Of a stretch of DNA of 64,000 nucleotides, positions 16,633 to 25,692 are shown one piece after another (the stretch's first letter is position 1; the number at the start of each line of letters is the position of its first letter). The stretch comes from a virus: the IMG/VR virus record IMGVR_UViG_3300009502_001749, positions 1 to 64,000 of that record; one strand, written 5' to 3'. A program made the position numbers and the translations under genes. Under the pieces are notes generated by a model. That model did not search any database, had not been told where the DNA came from, and saw only the letters and a program-made list of their open reading frames with translations.

Positions 16633-17973
16633 TTAATTATTTATCATTATTTGTGAGATGTTGGTATAACTTGAATCGAATGATATTAATTTTCCACCTT
16701 TTGTTATAATGAAAGTTAAAGGAATATTATTTCTGATCCAATTATAATCTTTGTAATAACTACCAATATCAGAATACATGTCTGTTAAACTTATAACCAT
16801 ACTTAATTCATCTTTATTTTTATCCCAGTATTCTTTTTCAACAAATTCAAAAACATATCTATGAGATGTTCCACCACGACCTTGATAACCTTCTTTTTTG
16901 AGGAACTCATAGAACATGTTAATATTTTCTAAATTAAATATTTTCTGTTGATGAATTTGTACATCATGTGTAATTAAATGAATTTCTTTAAAAAATCTCA
17001 TACTATTTTCTACTACATTTGAAAATTGTTTAAGATTTTTATCAGAAATTGAACCAGATGTATCTACAAATATTATTAATGTTCCAACACCTTCAATATC
17101 TTCTGTAAGAGAATATCCTGGAAGTATTAAACCATGTGGGATATATATTTTATTTAAATTTCTCCATGATCTATCATCTGGTTTCATAATAATATTTGTT
17201 TTAATTGATTTTTCAACTAGACGTTCCCAAGGAATTTCTACTTTTAAAAGTTCTTCTAAATAAGTAGTTAAATATCCTGGTAAGTCACCTTTTGATTTTA
17301 TTGTTTCAAAAACAGCTCTTGCTTCAGAAATTAATTGATTGAGCTGATAAATGGCTTCTGGAGAATCAGTCATATCTTCTTTTTCAGATTGTGAAAGATC
17401 ATCTGTCATTTCAAATAATATATTTCCATTTTGATCTTTTACAACTATTGTATCTGGACTATCTCCATCTCCCAATTCAACTTCAATCTCAATAAATTTT
17501 TCATTTTTTACTAACCAATCATATGCTTTTTCTACAGAACAATTAGGCTCTTCTGATTCTAATCTTTCTACGATATTGTATCTATTTTGATATGGTTTTA
17601 TAAGATGAGATAAATTTTTTCTAAGGTAAACTTCAATAACATGATCTGCTGCAACACACCAAATTTTATGGATTCTATCATCTTTTCTTAATCCATGTCT
17701 ATTTAGTATGTGTAGAAGTTCATGACAAAGAAGATATACTAAATGTATAAAAGTATAATCTAATTTATTTAAATAAATTTCATTTAAATGAATCTTGCCG
17801 CTCTCAATGGTTGATAAATCTTTTTCATTAAATACAACATATCCTTCCATTGACGGATGAAATTCATAAACTGTCCAATCAAATCTATGAAGCATCATAC
17901 CGAAAAAGATTAATTCTTTTGTGAATAATTTTATTTTACTTAATTTAATTAACTCATTAATTTTTGGAGTCAT
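16633..17973 (-). CDS. VWA-like protein with N-terminal metallopeptidase domain (DUF2201 type)
   Basis: 446 residues. The N-terminal domain holds CHELLHILNRHG (His84, Glu85, His88, His93), a zinc-metallopeptidase motif. The C-terminal part from about residue 300 holds FVDTSGSIS, the MIDAS-type DxSxS of von Willebrand A-like domains. This pairing matches the putative metallopeptidase/VWA proteins that work with MoxR-family ATPases. It follows the AAA+ gene on the same strand with a 3-base gap, so the two form one operon. Substrate unknown; a chaperone-like or protein-remodelling role is inferred. Confidence 0.82.
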   Translation of the reverse strand: MTPKINELIKLSKIKLFTKELIFFGMMLHRFDWTVYEFHPSMEGYVVFNEKDLSTIESGKIHLNEIYLNKLDYTFIHLVYLLCHELLHILNRHGLRKDDRIHKIWCVAADHVIEVYLRKNLSHLIKPYQNRYNIVERLESEEPNCSVEKAYDWLVKNEKFIEIEVELGDGDSPDTIVVKDQNGNILFEMTDDLSQSEKEDMTDSPEAIYQLNQLISEARAVFETIKSKGDLPGYLTTYLEELLKVEIPWERLVEKSIKTNIIMKPDDRSWRNLNKIYIPHGLILPGYSLTEDIEGVGTLIIFVDTSGSISDKNLKQFSNVVENSMRFFKEIHLITHDVQIHQQKIFNLENINMFYEFLKKEGYQGRGGTSHRYVFEFVEKEYWDKNKDELSMVISLTDMYSDIGSYYKDYNWIRNNIPLTFIITKGGKLISFDSSYTNISQIMINN

Positions 17974-17976
17974 TAT

Positions 17977-19218
17977 TTATACACCAGACATTAATTGATT
18001 GATTTCGTTTACTGATGATAAAATTTCTGTAGATCTGGAAGGATCAATTTTTTGAATTTCCATCAATATTTTAACAACAATATTTTTCTTATTTAATGTT
18101 TTTTCTAATTGTTTCATTTCTTTGAGCATCATAATAGAAAGTTCAGGTGCATGTATCATAAAAAGATCAATCAAATATGCTAAATTTTGTGTATATTTAG
18201 ATCTATCTTCTTTACCAATATAATTTGTTATTAATGCGTATGCTAAAGCATATCTTTTAACTGCATCGTTTGGAAGTTCATAATTTGTAGCATCCATTAA
18301 AATAGTGTCGATATCAAATTCTGAATAAACTTTATAATAAAGTACAAAGTCGCTTGCTCCTTCTTTTCCAACATAACCTGTTCCAAGATAAGAACATATG
18401 TCTGAAGAAATTGTTTTATTGTACCACTGTTCTCTTATTGCAAGTTCTCTGGCAAAACGAGTCCAAGATCTTGGAGATCCCCAAGCTTGATCGACTTGTT
18501 CTTCTTCATGGAAATATTTTCTATATTGATTATGTCCAAGAAATGAAATAACTGATGGATGAACATTTGTACCTTCTGTTAAAGCATAATTAGTTTTCCA
18601 ACCGTCAAAATCCGTATAAACTGGCATCATAACACATCTGTTAATGATAGCACTAAATATTGTTTTAGCACCTGATTTGTTAGATGTATTTCCTGCCATA
18701 ACAATTGCAACATTTGATGGAAGTTTATAACCTCTCAATGTGCGTTCTGTTAAAAGTTCATACAAAAGAGCCATGTGAACTGGACTTAAAAGATGTGAAT
18801 CATCAAGTAACCAAATAGTAAGTTTTGGTTCATCTTTTATTTCTTCTTCACCTTTTGCATTTTTTACTTTTACTTTTTTAGTTTCACTTGCTAGATAATA
18901 CAATGCTTTCATAATATCTGGAAAAGACCAAATTGTTCCAAGCATTGGTTTTCCATTTATTATGATATTTTCAAATTGTGGGATACCACCTGTTTCTTCA
19001 AGTGGCTTTAATGCTAAATGTGTAGATAAAACTCCAAAATTATATTGTGTACTTAAATAATGTAAGCTTGCTGTTTTTCCACCGCCTGGCGCACCACAAA
19101 TAAAAGGTGTACCAACATCATAACCACGTACTTGTAGATAACAATTTTCAACTACAAGACTAACGACTTCATGTAAAGCCTTTGCTCCTTTTGTAAACTG
19201 TTCATTATCTGTTAACAT
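17977..19218 (-). CDS. MoxR-like AAA+ ATPase
   Basis: 413 residues. Walker A GAPGGGKT at 42-49, Walker B LTIWLLDD at 133-140, and a sensor-1-like AGNTSN at 175-180. Domain order and size match MoxR-type AAA+ proteins, which are usually encoded beside VWA proteins, as here. TAAGGAGG precedes the ATG on the minus strand. With the 16633 gene it makes the only minus-strand unit in the window, expressed from the divergent promoter region at 19219-19314. Confidence 0.85.
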   Translation of the reverse strand: MLTDNEQFTKGAKALHEVVSLVVENCYLQVRGYDVGTPFICGAPGGGKTASLHYLSTQYNFGVLSTHLALKPLEETGGIPQFENIIINGKPMLGTIWSFPDIMKALYYLASETKKVKVKNAKGEEEIKDEPKLTIWLLDDSHLLSPVHMALLYELLTERTLRGYKLPSNVAIVMAGNTSNKSGAKTIFSAIINRCVMMPVYTDFDGWKTNYALTEGTNVHPSVISFLGHNQYRKYFHEEEQVDQAWGSPRSWTRFARELAIREQWYNKTISSDICSYLGTGYVGKEGASDFVLYYKVYSEFDIDTILMDATNYELPNDAVKRYALAYALITNYIGKEDRSKYTQNLAYLIDLFMIHAPELSIMMLKEMKQLEKTLNKKNIVVKILMEIQKIDPSRSTEILSSVNEINQLMSGV

Positions 19219-19266
19219 TATGCCTCCTTAGGTTTTTTATGAAACAAAAATAATTATAACATTATT

Positions 19267-19276
19267 ATTTCTATAT
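19267..19276 (-). promoter_or_regulatory. Candidate promoter ATATAGAAAT, minus strand
   Basis: Read on the minus strand, ATATAGAAAT lies 49 bases upstream of the AAA+ gene start. It overlaps the plus-strand element at 19272-19281; together they form the near-palindrome ATTTCTATATGAAAT. Confidence 0.5.
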
Positions 19277-19281
19277 GAAAT
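19272..19281 (+). promoter_or_regulatory. Candidate promoter TATATGAAAT, plus strand
   Basis: A one-base variant of the ATATAGAAAT family, 34 bases upstream of the 19315 start and overlapping the minus-strand element. Confidence 0.4.
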
Positions 19282-19314
19282 GTTTGAAAACTAAATTTTT
19301 AGAGGGTTAATAGG

Positions 19315-19686
19315 ATGGCAGAACAACAAGTAAATGTGAAAGAGTATTATCAATTTCAACCTTATGATGTCAAAAAAGTTTTTTCAGAATTTTCTAAACC
19401 AATTTTAGATAACATATTTTTTAATAATTTAGCAACATTAAGAATGAATGCAGATTATATTAATTTTAAAGTAGACAAATGGCAATATCGACCAACAGTT
19501 TTTTGTAATGATATTTATAATGAACCACAATTATTTCCGGTGATCATGTTAGTTAATAATATTAAAAGTTTTTTAGAGTTTATTCCTGAATATTTTCCAA
19601 GAGTTCGGGAACCACCGTATCAAAGTTATGTAATAATTGCACCTTACCGTTCCGAAATTAAAAGAATATTGAATTTTGTTTCATAG
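19315..19686 (+). CDS. Possible gp53-like baseplate wedge protein
   Basis: 123 residues. The middle (YRPTVFCNDIYNEPQLFPVI then MLVNNI) resembles the T4 gp53 family, in which a RPDxxAxxxYGDPxxxWxIxxxN pattern is followed by a hydrophobic stretch. This is a motif resemblance only. It begins the rightward structural operon after the divergent promoter. Confidence 0.45.
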   Translation: MAEQQVNVKEYYQFQPYDVKKVFSEFSKPILDNIFFNNLATLRMNADYINFKVDKWQYRPTVFCNDIYNEPQLFPVIMLVNNIKSFLEFIPEYFPRVREPPYQSYVIIAPYRSEIKRILNFVS

Positions 19687-19698
19687 GAGTTTTGGTAT

Positions 19699-20676
19699 AT
19701 GTCGAATATAGATAAACTTTTTCAACCTAAGTTCTTTTCTAATTCTGATGTGAATAATATTTTACTTGATAGTGAACAGAAGATGTTAGTTATCGATAAA
19801 AATTCTGAATCAGAAAGTATTTACACAAATTTTTATAATGATCTTTCAACATATATTTCTAAATTATCAAACAATTCTGTTAAGAGTCAAGTACAAAATT
19901 TATTGAATAAGGATCTAATATATCTTGGTTTATCGAAAACCAAAATAGATAATATTTTTTCTAGGCTGCTTATAACAACTGATAATAAATTGGCAGGAAT
20001 AGTTTTAGACACTCAACAATTAGCAATAGATCCAATAACAGGATCTTGTGAGTCTGCTGATGAATGTACTTATGCTGTTTATTTTGGTTTAGTTCGAGCC
20101 GCTGTTGTACTCAATAAAGATGAAATTAGAAAAGATAAAGATCTACATAAATTAATGACAACTTATTTGTATTTATTATTATTGAAAGCAGTTGGTATTG
20201 ATAAAATATATTCTGAGAAATTTAAAGTTTTCATTCACATTTTAGCTATTTATATGTATTATAAATATTATTTAAAAGAGAAACATAATTTTATTATATC
20301 TATTCTTGAGAATGATTATGAACCTTTCATTGGAAAGAAAAATATTGAAGAATTCTTACCAACTATTGAAAAATTTGTAGATTATCAATCAATTAAAGAT
20401 TTTCCAAAAATGTTAATTGATGCAAAACTTTGGACTGAGAATCCAAATATTATTACAATTGCATTATTAAAAACTTTAAAACCAACTGGGTTTTATTGTT
20501 TATTAGGTCCATTAGATTATTTTGTAAGTTTAGCAGTTGTTTCAAAATATCCGGTTGAATTTTTTTCCAAGAAAAGTTTAGTGAATGAAAAATTACAAGA
20601 TGCAATAGAAGAAATTATAGTAAAGTATATTAACAAAATAAAATATGATTTGAGTGTGATTCAAAAAAAGAAATAA
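19699..20676 (+). CDS. Structural-region protein of unknown function
   Basis: 325 residues, mainly helical, with hydrophobic patches around TYLYLLLLKAVG and HILAIYMYYKYYL. It carries no motif I recognise. AGGAG precedes its ATG. Position between a gp53-like gene and an abundant structural gene suggests a virion or assembly role. Confidence 0.55.
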   Translation: MSNIDKLFQPKFFSNSDVNNILLDSEQKMLVIDKNSESESIYTNFYNDLSTYISKLSNNSVKSQVQNLLNKDLIYLGLSKTKIDNIFSRLLITTDNKLAGIVLDTQQLAIDPITGSCESADECTYAVYFGLVRAAVVLNKDEIRKDKDLHKLMTTYLYLLLLKAVGIDKIYSEKFKVFIHILAIYMYYKYYLKEKHNFIISILENDYEPFIGKKNIEEFLPTIEKFVDYQSIKDFPKMLIDAKLWTENPNIITIALLKTLKPTGFYCLLGPLDYFVSLAVVSKYPVEFFSKKSLVNEKLQDAIEEIIVKYINKIKYDLSVIQKKK

Positions 20677-20697
20677 ATCTTTAGGAGGATAAATTTT

Positions 20698-21852
20698 ATG
20701 TTACCAAGACAAGATTCTAATGAATTTTTTATGGAAATTGCTAGAGGAAACGTTAATGGAATGTCAGCTCTTCGTATGTATGGTTATAATGGAGATGTTG
20801 ATGCAGGTACAGAAGATCTTTGGAAAACAGTAGCAGCTGGTGATGGTGCAATAGCAACAAGAACTCTTTTCACCACAGCAAAGTCACTTTCAATTTCTTC
20901 TTCAAATGCCGGGGATACAACTCAGTATGTTACAGTAATTGGTCTTGATATAAATTATAATATCATTACTGCAACAAAGAAACTCGCAGGTCAGACAGAA
21001 ACAGCATTAAGTTCAACACTTTCATTTTTCAGAGTTTTATCAGCAAGTCTTAATGCTGCTTGTGCTGGAAATGTTTTTATTTATGATGCTTCGGATACAG
21101 CATCATCTGGTGTACCTACTACAGGTGCAAAAGTTCAGGCTATAATTCCTATTGCTGATCTTGAAACAAAAATATCAGCATATACAATGCCAGCTGGACA
21201 GAAAGGTTGGTTGTATAATACTGCTTGGAATTCTTACAATGCAACTACAGAAAAAGGAGTTATTATATTTTTAGTTGTAACGACTGCAGCTGGTGTAACT
21301 ACAACAACAGTTCTTGCTCGTTATGAAGATCCGGCTTCTGGTCAGTTTCAGACTTGTTATTCACCAATCGAAATTCCTGAATTTGCAGATGTTAAACTTC
21401 AGGTAACTCTTGAAGCATCCGGCTCAAATATGGTTATTGAAGGATGGGCAGATATAGTACTTGAAGATATTACAACGACTCCTGCTACAGTAACAGTGTT
21501 AACAAAATCTCAGTTTGATGCTCAGCTTTCACCTCATACTCTTGCTTCAACGAAACTTTATCTTGTTGGTCTTGATGAAGTTCCTACAGTTTTTCCTACA
21601 GCAGTGGATCTTAATGATACACTTGCTATTATAACTGGCACAACAGCATATAATGTTGCTGCAACAGTTGAAGTAGCATTTAATATCGATATTTTCAGAA
21701 CAGGACTTTTGATTCAGACAACGCAGAAAGCTATTGCGTGCGTTTGGAGATGTGTTGACTCTAATGGTGATGTATTGTATAACTCTGGCTTGTCACCTAA
21801 GATAATTACTCTTGGTGGTAAAACTTTAAAAACAGTATTTACACAGGCATAA
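20698..21852 (+). CDS. Abundant virion structural protein
   Basis: 384 residues with no signal peptide. N-terminal MLPRQDSNEFFMEIARGNVN then GDVDAGTEDLWKT, followed by Thr/Ala-rich beta strands (SLSISSSNAGDTTQYVTVIG, then SSTLSFFRVLSAS). This arrangement is shared with a widely seen phage virion protein family, but I cannot name the T4 counterpart. Codon use is shifted to CAG, CTT and GGT compared with neighbours, as expected for a highly made protein. TAGGAGGA is an excellent ribosome site, and a strong terminator follows. Confidence 0.75.
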   Translation: MLPRQDSNEFFMEIARGNVNGMSALRMYGYNGDVDAGTEDLWKTVAAGDGAIATRTLFTTAKSLSISSSNAGDTTQYVTVIGLDINYNIITATKKLAGQTETALSSTLSFFRVLSASLNAACAGNVFIYDASDTASSGVPTTGAKVQAIIPIADLETKISAYTMPAGQKGWLYNTAWNSYNATTEKGVIIFLVVTTAAGVTTTTVLARYEDPASGQFQTCYSPIEIPEFADVKLQVTLEASGSNMVIEGWADIVLEDITTTPATVTVLTKSQFDAQLSPHTLASTKLYLVGLDEVPTVFPTAVDLNDTLAIITGTTAYNVAATVEVAFNIDIFRTGLLIQTTQKAIACVWRCVDSNGDVLYNSGLSPKIITLGGKTLKTVFTQA

Positions 21853-21863
21853 TTTTTAAAGTT

Positions 21864-21892
21864 TGGGAGATCAGAATTTTTCTGGTCTCCCA
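21864..21892 (+). terminator. Terminator after the abundant structural gene
   Basis: TGGGAGATCAGA (21864-21875) pairs with TCTGGTCTCCCA (21881-21892), with one G-T wobble and a T-rich loop, followed by CTCTTTAT. Confidence 0.75.
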
Positions 21893-21910
21893 CTCTTTAT
21901 CATATAAAAT

Positions 21911-21920
21911 ATATAGAAAT
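21911..21920 (+). promoter_or_regulatory. Candidate promoter ATATAGAAAT
   Basis: Exact ATATAGAAAT between the terminator at 21864-21892 and the next gene (ATG at 21977), where a new transcript is expected to start. Confidence 0.5.
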
Positions 21921-21976
21921 AAAACATAAAATTGTAAATAATATCTTAAAAAGATTTTAAAATAGAGGAGTAATTC

Positions 21977-22345
21977 ATGTTATCTATTGTTGATTTATTT
22001 AAAGATAAAGTAATTGAAGAGTCTGAATTAGATGGACCTTTGGATGATTATTCATATTTATTACATCATGTTGAAATAGATAATGATGGAGTTGAAAATT
22101 TACATCATTGTTTTGTATATGATCATCTTGGTAATATGTTTACTCAAGATACCATCATCATTAAAGATGGTAAATGTTATGATGAAAATAATAAATTATT
22201 GAAAGATGGAACATATCATACAATTTCAGGTTTAGAACCTGAACAAGAAGTTTGTTGGAGTGATTCACAAGCTGAAGAAAATGGAATTAAACCAAAACGT
22301 ATGGTTGCAGGAATGACATATAAACAGAAAGCTAAGGAGTGGTAA
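21977..22345 (+). CDS. Small acidic protein with MLSIVDLFKD leader
   Basis: 122 residues beginning MLSIVDLFKDKVIEESELDG. This is a divergent leader; L-F-K replaces L-F-E, but I-E-E follows. The body has a HHVEIDNDGVENLHHCFVYD segment and beta-strand character. Its stop overlaps the ATG of the asparagine-synthase-like gene. Function unknown. Confidence 0.6.
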   Translation: MLSIVDLFKDKVIEESELDGPLDDYSYLLHHVEIDNDGVENLHHCFVYDHLGNMFTQDTIIIKDGKCYDENNKLLKDGTYHTISGLEPEQEVCWSDSQAEENGIKPKRMVAGMTYKQKAKEW

Positions 22346-23049
22346 TGATTGTTTATCCAAATACTTGGAGAGAAATAGGAAAAGTTCCTACAATTGAAGA
22401 AATAGAGGATTATATTTTTGAAGTTATTAATAATCTTAATTGTACAAATTTAGCTTTATCTGGTGGAATTGATAGTTCTTATATGTTATGGTGTATGTTA
22501 AAAATTTTTGGAAAAAGAAATGTGAAATGTTATACTATATCTTTAAATCATGATCATCCAGATTATATTTATTCAAAACAAATAGTTAAAGATTTAGGAG
22601 TAATAAATTGGTCTTGTTATTTTCCTTCAAATAATGAAGTTGAAGAATTATTAAAAGATAAAAATGGAGATTCAATAGTTGAAAAATTCTTTGTTTGGTT
22701 AAATAAAGAAAAAGCAGAAGAGATAATTTGTTGTGATGGAATTGATGAGTTTATGGGTGGATATTATGATCATCTTCATAATCCAACTCATGAAACATAT
22801 TATGATTTTATGACTAGATTACAAAAAGAACAATTAGAACCTCTTCATAAAAATTCTGCCGATATCAAAGTATTTTTACCTTATATGAATAAAAAACTTA
22901 TTGAATTATATGATAGAATACCAATGAGTGATAGATTTGATAATAACAACAGAAAAAAGATAATGATAGAATTAGCGAAAGGTAAAATTCCAGAGGAAAT
23001 AATTAATAGAAGAAAATATGGTTTTGTTGATGCTATGAGAATAAAATAG
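22345..23049 (+). CDS. Asparagine-synthase-like PP-loop ATP pyrophosphatase
   Basis: The ATG at 22345, 5 bases after AAGGAG, gives 234 residues. ALSGGIDSSYMLW has the PP-loop SGGxDS (residues 39-45), ICCDGIDEFMGG resembles the GDGADEL-type ATP/Mg loop of asparagine synthetase, and the end RRKYGF matches the family too. It lacks the N-terminal glutaminase domain of AsnB. It could amidate or adenylate a carboxylate, tRNA or sugar; the real substrate cannot be read from the sequence. Confidence 0.78.
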   Translation: MIVYPNTWREIGKVPTIEEIEDYIFEVINNLNCTNLALSGGIDSSYMLWCMLKIFGKRNVKCYTISLNHDHPDYIYSKQIVKDLGVINWSCYFPSNNEVEELLKDKNGDSIVEKFFVWLNKEKAEEIICCDGIDEFMGGYYDHLHNPTHETYYDFMTRLQKEQLEPLHKNSADIKVFLPYMNKKLIELYDRIPMSDRFDNNNRKKIMIELAKGKIPEEIINRRKYGFVDAMRIK

Positions 23050-23067
23050 ATTTTTAGAGGAGTTATT

Positions 23068-23265
23068 ATGTTATCAATTTATAAATTATTTGAATTATCA
23101 CCGTCAGCTGTTGATTCTGTAGTTCAAAATCATATTGGAACTCCAAGAGAACAAGAAGCTAAAACTATAGGATATTTAAGTAAAATTAAAGAGAAAGCAC
23201 CACAATCATATCAAGCTCAAAAACCTATTTTGATGTATCAAATAAAACAAAGTAAAATATCATAG
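23068..23265 (+). CDS. Small protein with MLSIYKLFE leader
   Basis: 65 residues. The first 9 codons are identical in DNA to those of 23628, but the bodies differ. Leader MLSIYKLFELSP. AGAGGAG precedes it. Likely packaged; function unknown. Confidence 0.68.
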   Translation: MLSIYKLFELSPSAVDSVVQNHIGTPREQEAKTIGYLSKIKEKAPQSYQAQKPILMYQIKQSKIS

Positions 23266-23276
23266 AGGAGTTTATT

Positions 23277-23625
23277 ATGATTAGTGTAAATTATTTGTTT
23301 GAAAATGAATATCAAAAAATAGCACAAGAATTAGTAGATTCTTCTGGTGTAAAAGATTGGAAAAAACATTCTTTAAAAAGTTACAATTAATCCAGTTGAT
23401 AATAGTAAAACTTTAGAATCAACAATTCATTTAAAAGATGGTTCTAAACATACATATTCTTTAAATGATAAAAGTTTAAATAAAGTATCAAAATCAATTG
23501 AAAAATTAAAAGATGAAATAAGTAAACATAATAAAGATAAAAAATCATTTTCTAGTCTTAAATTTGATATAGATAAAGATCATAATTTCAAGACAAAATT
23601 TTTATATTCTAAGAATGGAGATTAA
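23277..23625 (+). pseudogene. Leader-bearing small gene split by a +1 frame change
   Basis: ATG at 23277 after AGAGGAG begins MISVNYLFENEYQKIAQELV but stops at TAA 23388-23390 after 37 residues. Immediately after, the +1 frame runs open to 23625 (VTINPVDNSKTLESTIHLKD and onward, ending FLYSKNGD) just before the next ATG. The run TTTAAAAAG at 23371-23379 could have gained one A. It is either a broken gene, a sequencing error or a +1 frameshift; the two halves clearly make one gene. Confidence 0.7.
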
Positions 23626-23627
23626 TT

Positions 23628-24071
23628 ATGTTATCAATTTATAAATTATTTGAAGGTGATGAATCTGGAGAACCTAAAGGTGCTATATCTGATGAAGATA
23701 TTTTAAAAGATGAAAATAAAACACAAGAACTTCAAAGTGCTGTTATAAAACTTATTTTAGATAAAAAATTGAGACCAGATGATGATGATATTCATAATCT
23801 TGCCGGTAAATTTAATATGGAACCACATGAATTTGAAGAAGTTATTTATGCACTTCTTGGTGATTTAATTAAAGGTGTGGGAAAACATAAAGATGTTCCA
23901 TTATCAAAGTTTGATCCGGAACAAATTAAAATAGGAATAGATATTGAAAAAGAACATACAGATAATCCAGCAGTAAGACTTGAAATTGCAAAAGATCATT
24001 TAGCTGAATTTCCAGATTATTATACAAGATTACTTAAATTGGAAAAAGAAGCTAAAGCCGCTAAAAAATAA
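23628..24071 (+). CDS. Small acidic protein with MLSIYKLFE leader
   Basis: 147 residues, MLSIYKLFEGDESGEPKGAI, with L-F-E then Gly. The body is helical (DDDIHNLAGKFNMEPHEFEE) and ends in Lys/Ala. No known domain. The leader DNA (27 bases) is identical to that at 23068. Confidence 0.7.
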   Translation: MLSIYKLFEGDESGEPKGAISDEDILKDENKTQELQSAVIKLILDKKLRPDDDDIHNLAGKFNMEPHEFEEVIYALLGDLIKGVGKHKDVPLSKFDPEQIKIGIDIEKEHTDNPAVRLEIAKDHLAEFPDYYTRLLKLEKEAKAAKK

Positions 24072-24085
24072 ATAGGAGTTAAATT

Positions 24086-24379
24086 ATGATTAGTGTTTCT
24101 TATTTATTTGAAGATGAAACTTTTCGAAAGAAGTTTGATCAAGGTTCTTTAAGACAAGATATGATGATGGGTGCATTAATAGCTCCAACATCATTAGCTT
24201 TAAAAACTGCTATAGTTGATAAAGATATATTACATAAATTAAATGTTGATCATCCTATGGCTGCTCCTACTGCTTTAGCTGCAGCTGCACTTGTAGGAGC
24301 TGGTAGTTCTGCAGCAGTTCATGGAGCAATTAAAGGATATTATAAGTTAAAGGATAAAGTAATTAATAAGAGGAAATAA
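24086..24379 (+). CDS. Small protein: MISVSYLFE leader and Ala-rich hydrophobic segment
   Basis: 97 residues, MISVSYLFEDETFRKKFDQG, followed by MAAPTALAAAALVGAGSSAA, a membrane-type helix, and a KLKDKVINKRK basic tail. This is the two-part plan seen at 13.5-16 kb. AGGAG precedes ATG. Confidence 0.7.
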   Translation: MISVSYLFEDETFRKKFDQGSLRQDMMMGALIAPTSLALKTAIVDKDILHKLNVDHPMAAPTALAAAALVGAGSSAAVHGAIKGYYKLKDKVINKRK

Positions 24380-24397
24380 TTTTATGTAGGAGATATT

Positions 24398-25144
24398 ATG
24401 ATATCTGTTATTTTGGAAATTTGGAATCCACCACCGAAAGTGAATTTTACACAAAAAGTCATTAATAGATTTAGTGGTGAAAAACCACCCCCTCCGCCTC
24501 CTCCATCAGGATTTGATAGATACAAATCAGTAATTACTAATAAACAAGTTGAAAATAAAGATGCACGTTCAAATATTAATTGGAGAGATTTTGGTAAAAT
24601 AAAAGAAAATATATCAAATTATAAACAATCTAAAGATGTTGAAAAAGGTTTAAATGAAAAATTAACTAGAGCAACAGCTGTTAAAAATACTAATGATGCT
24701 AGTAAACAATCTGCAAAATCTGCTGGTGAATTAGCAGCAACAGAAGCTCAATCAGCAGCTTATAGTCAACAACATCCTATAAAAGCTGGATTAAAAAATT
24801 TACTTAGAATAGGATATTCTCCGGAAGAAAAAGCTCGAATATATGCAGATGCTGATCGAGAAAAATATGATTATAATAAAAATATATCTGATTCATTAAG
24901 AAATAAAAGTCAATCTTATAACAATGCAAATGAAGTTTTGCGTACTAATAAAACAACTTCACAAGAAGAACCAAAAGCTGTAACAACTGGACAACAAGCT
25001 ATTCCTGTTGGTTCTGCTCCAAAAGCTTTACCGCCAGCCTCAAATAATAATATTCCAATTAGAAGACCAGTTGGTCCTTTAAATATGGATGAATTATTAA
25101 GAGATAAATTAAATAAAAAGAAAAGAGAACAAGTTAATATATAA
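24398..25144 (+). CDS. Polar Lys/Pro-rich protein with leader-like N-terminus
   Basis: 248 residues beginning MISVILEIWNPPPKVNFTQ (L-E-I replaces L-x-E). A Pro run (KPPPPPPPSGF) at about residue 30 and polar low-complexity sequence follow. Probably disordered; function unknown. Confidence 0.62.
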   Translation: MISVILEIWNPPPKVNFTQKVINRFSGEKPPPPPPPSGFDRYKSVITNKQVENKDARSNINWRDFGKIKENISNYKQSKDVEKGLNEKLTRATAVKNTNDASKQSAKSAGELAATEAQSAAYSQQHPIKAGLKNLLRIGYSPEEKARIYADADREKYDYNKNISDSLRNKSQSYNNANEVLRTNKTTSQEEPKAVTTGQQAIPVGSAPKALPPASNNNIPIRRPVGPLNMDELLRDKLNKKKREQVNI

Positions 25145-25162
25145 TTTTATATTGGAGAATAT

Positions 25163-25678
25163 ATGAAATCAATTAGAGAACAGTTATTTGAGAGTAAGAA
25201 AGAACATTCTGGTTATAAAATGGAAGATGTTGGTTCTGGTGCTGGTAAAGCAATTGGTGTAGCAGTAGGTAGTGTTCCAGGTATGGCTATTGGTCATTAT
25301 ATTGGAAAAGATTCACCACAACATCCTGATAATTCAATTGATGAAAAGAAAAAATCACATCGAGTTGGAGCTATGTTTAATGAAAGATATAATGCAAAAA
25401 GAATGGCTAAGGGTGCTGGTATAGGCGCTGGTATAGGTGCTGGTATAAGTGCTGCCACAAGTGATTATAATCAAGATTTAAAAACAAATTTAATACACAC
25501 TGCTGTTTCAGCTGGTATGGGTGCTATACCAGGTATAATTGGTGGAAAAATGGTTGGAGGTTATAAAGCTGCTAAGAAACTTGGATATGGATCAGTAGGA
25601 AAAACATTTGCAACAACAATTCCTGGTTCTCTCACAGGACTTACAACACCAAAAAGACAAAAAGAAGAAAAGAAATAA
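25163..25678 (+). CDS. Small protein with MKSIREQLFE leader and glycine zippers
   Basis: 171 residues. MKSIREQLFESKKEHSG is nearly the same leader as the 29170 gene (MKTIREQLFEGKK) and is very like the T4 IPIII leader. The body has glycine-zipper segments (AGIGAGIGAGISAATSDYNQ) that often form membrane helices. It ends in a Lys-rich tail. GGAG upstream. Confidence 0.72.
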   Translation: MKSIREQLFESKKEHSGYKMEDVGSGAGKAIGVAVGSVPGMAIGHYIGKDSPQHPDNSIDEKKKSHRVGAMFNERYNAKRMAKGAGIGAGIGAGISAATSDYNQDLKTNLIHTAVSAGMGAIPGIIGGKMVGGYKAAKKLGYGSVGKTFATTIPGSLTGLTTPKRQKEEKK

Positions 25679-25692
25679 ATAGGAGGATTACA

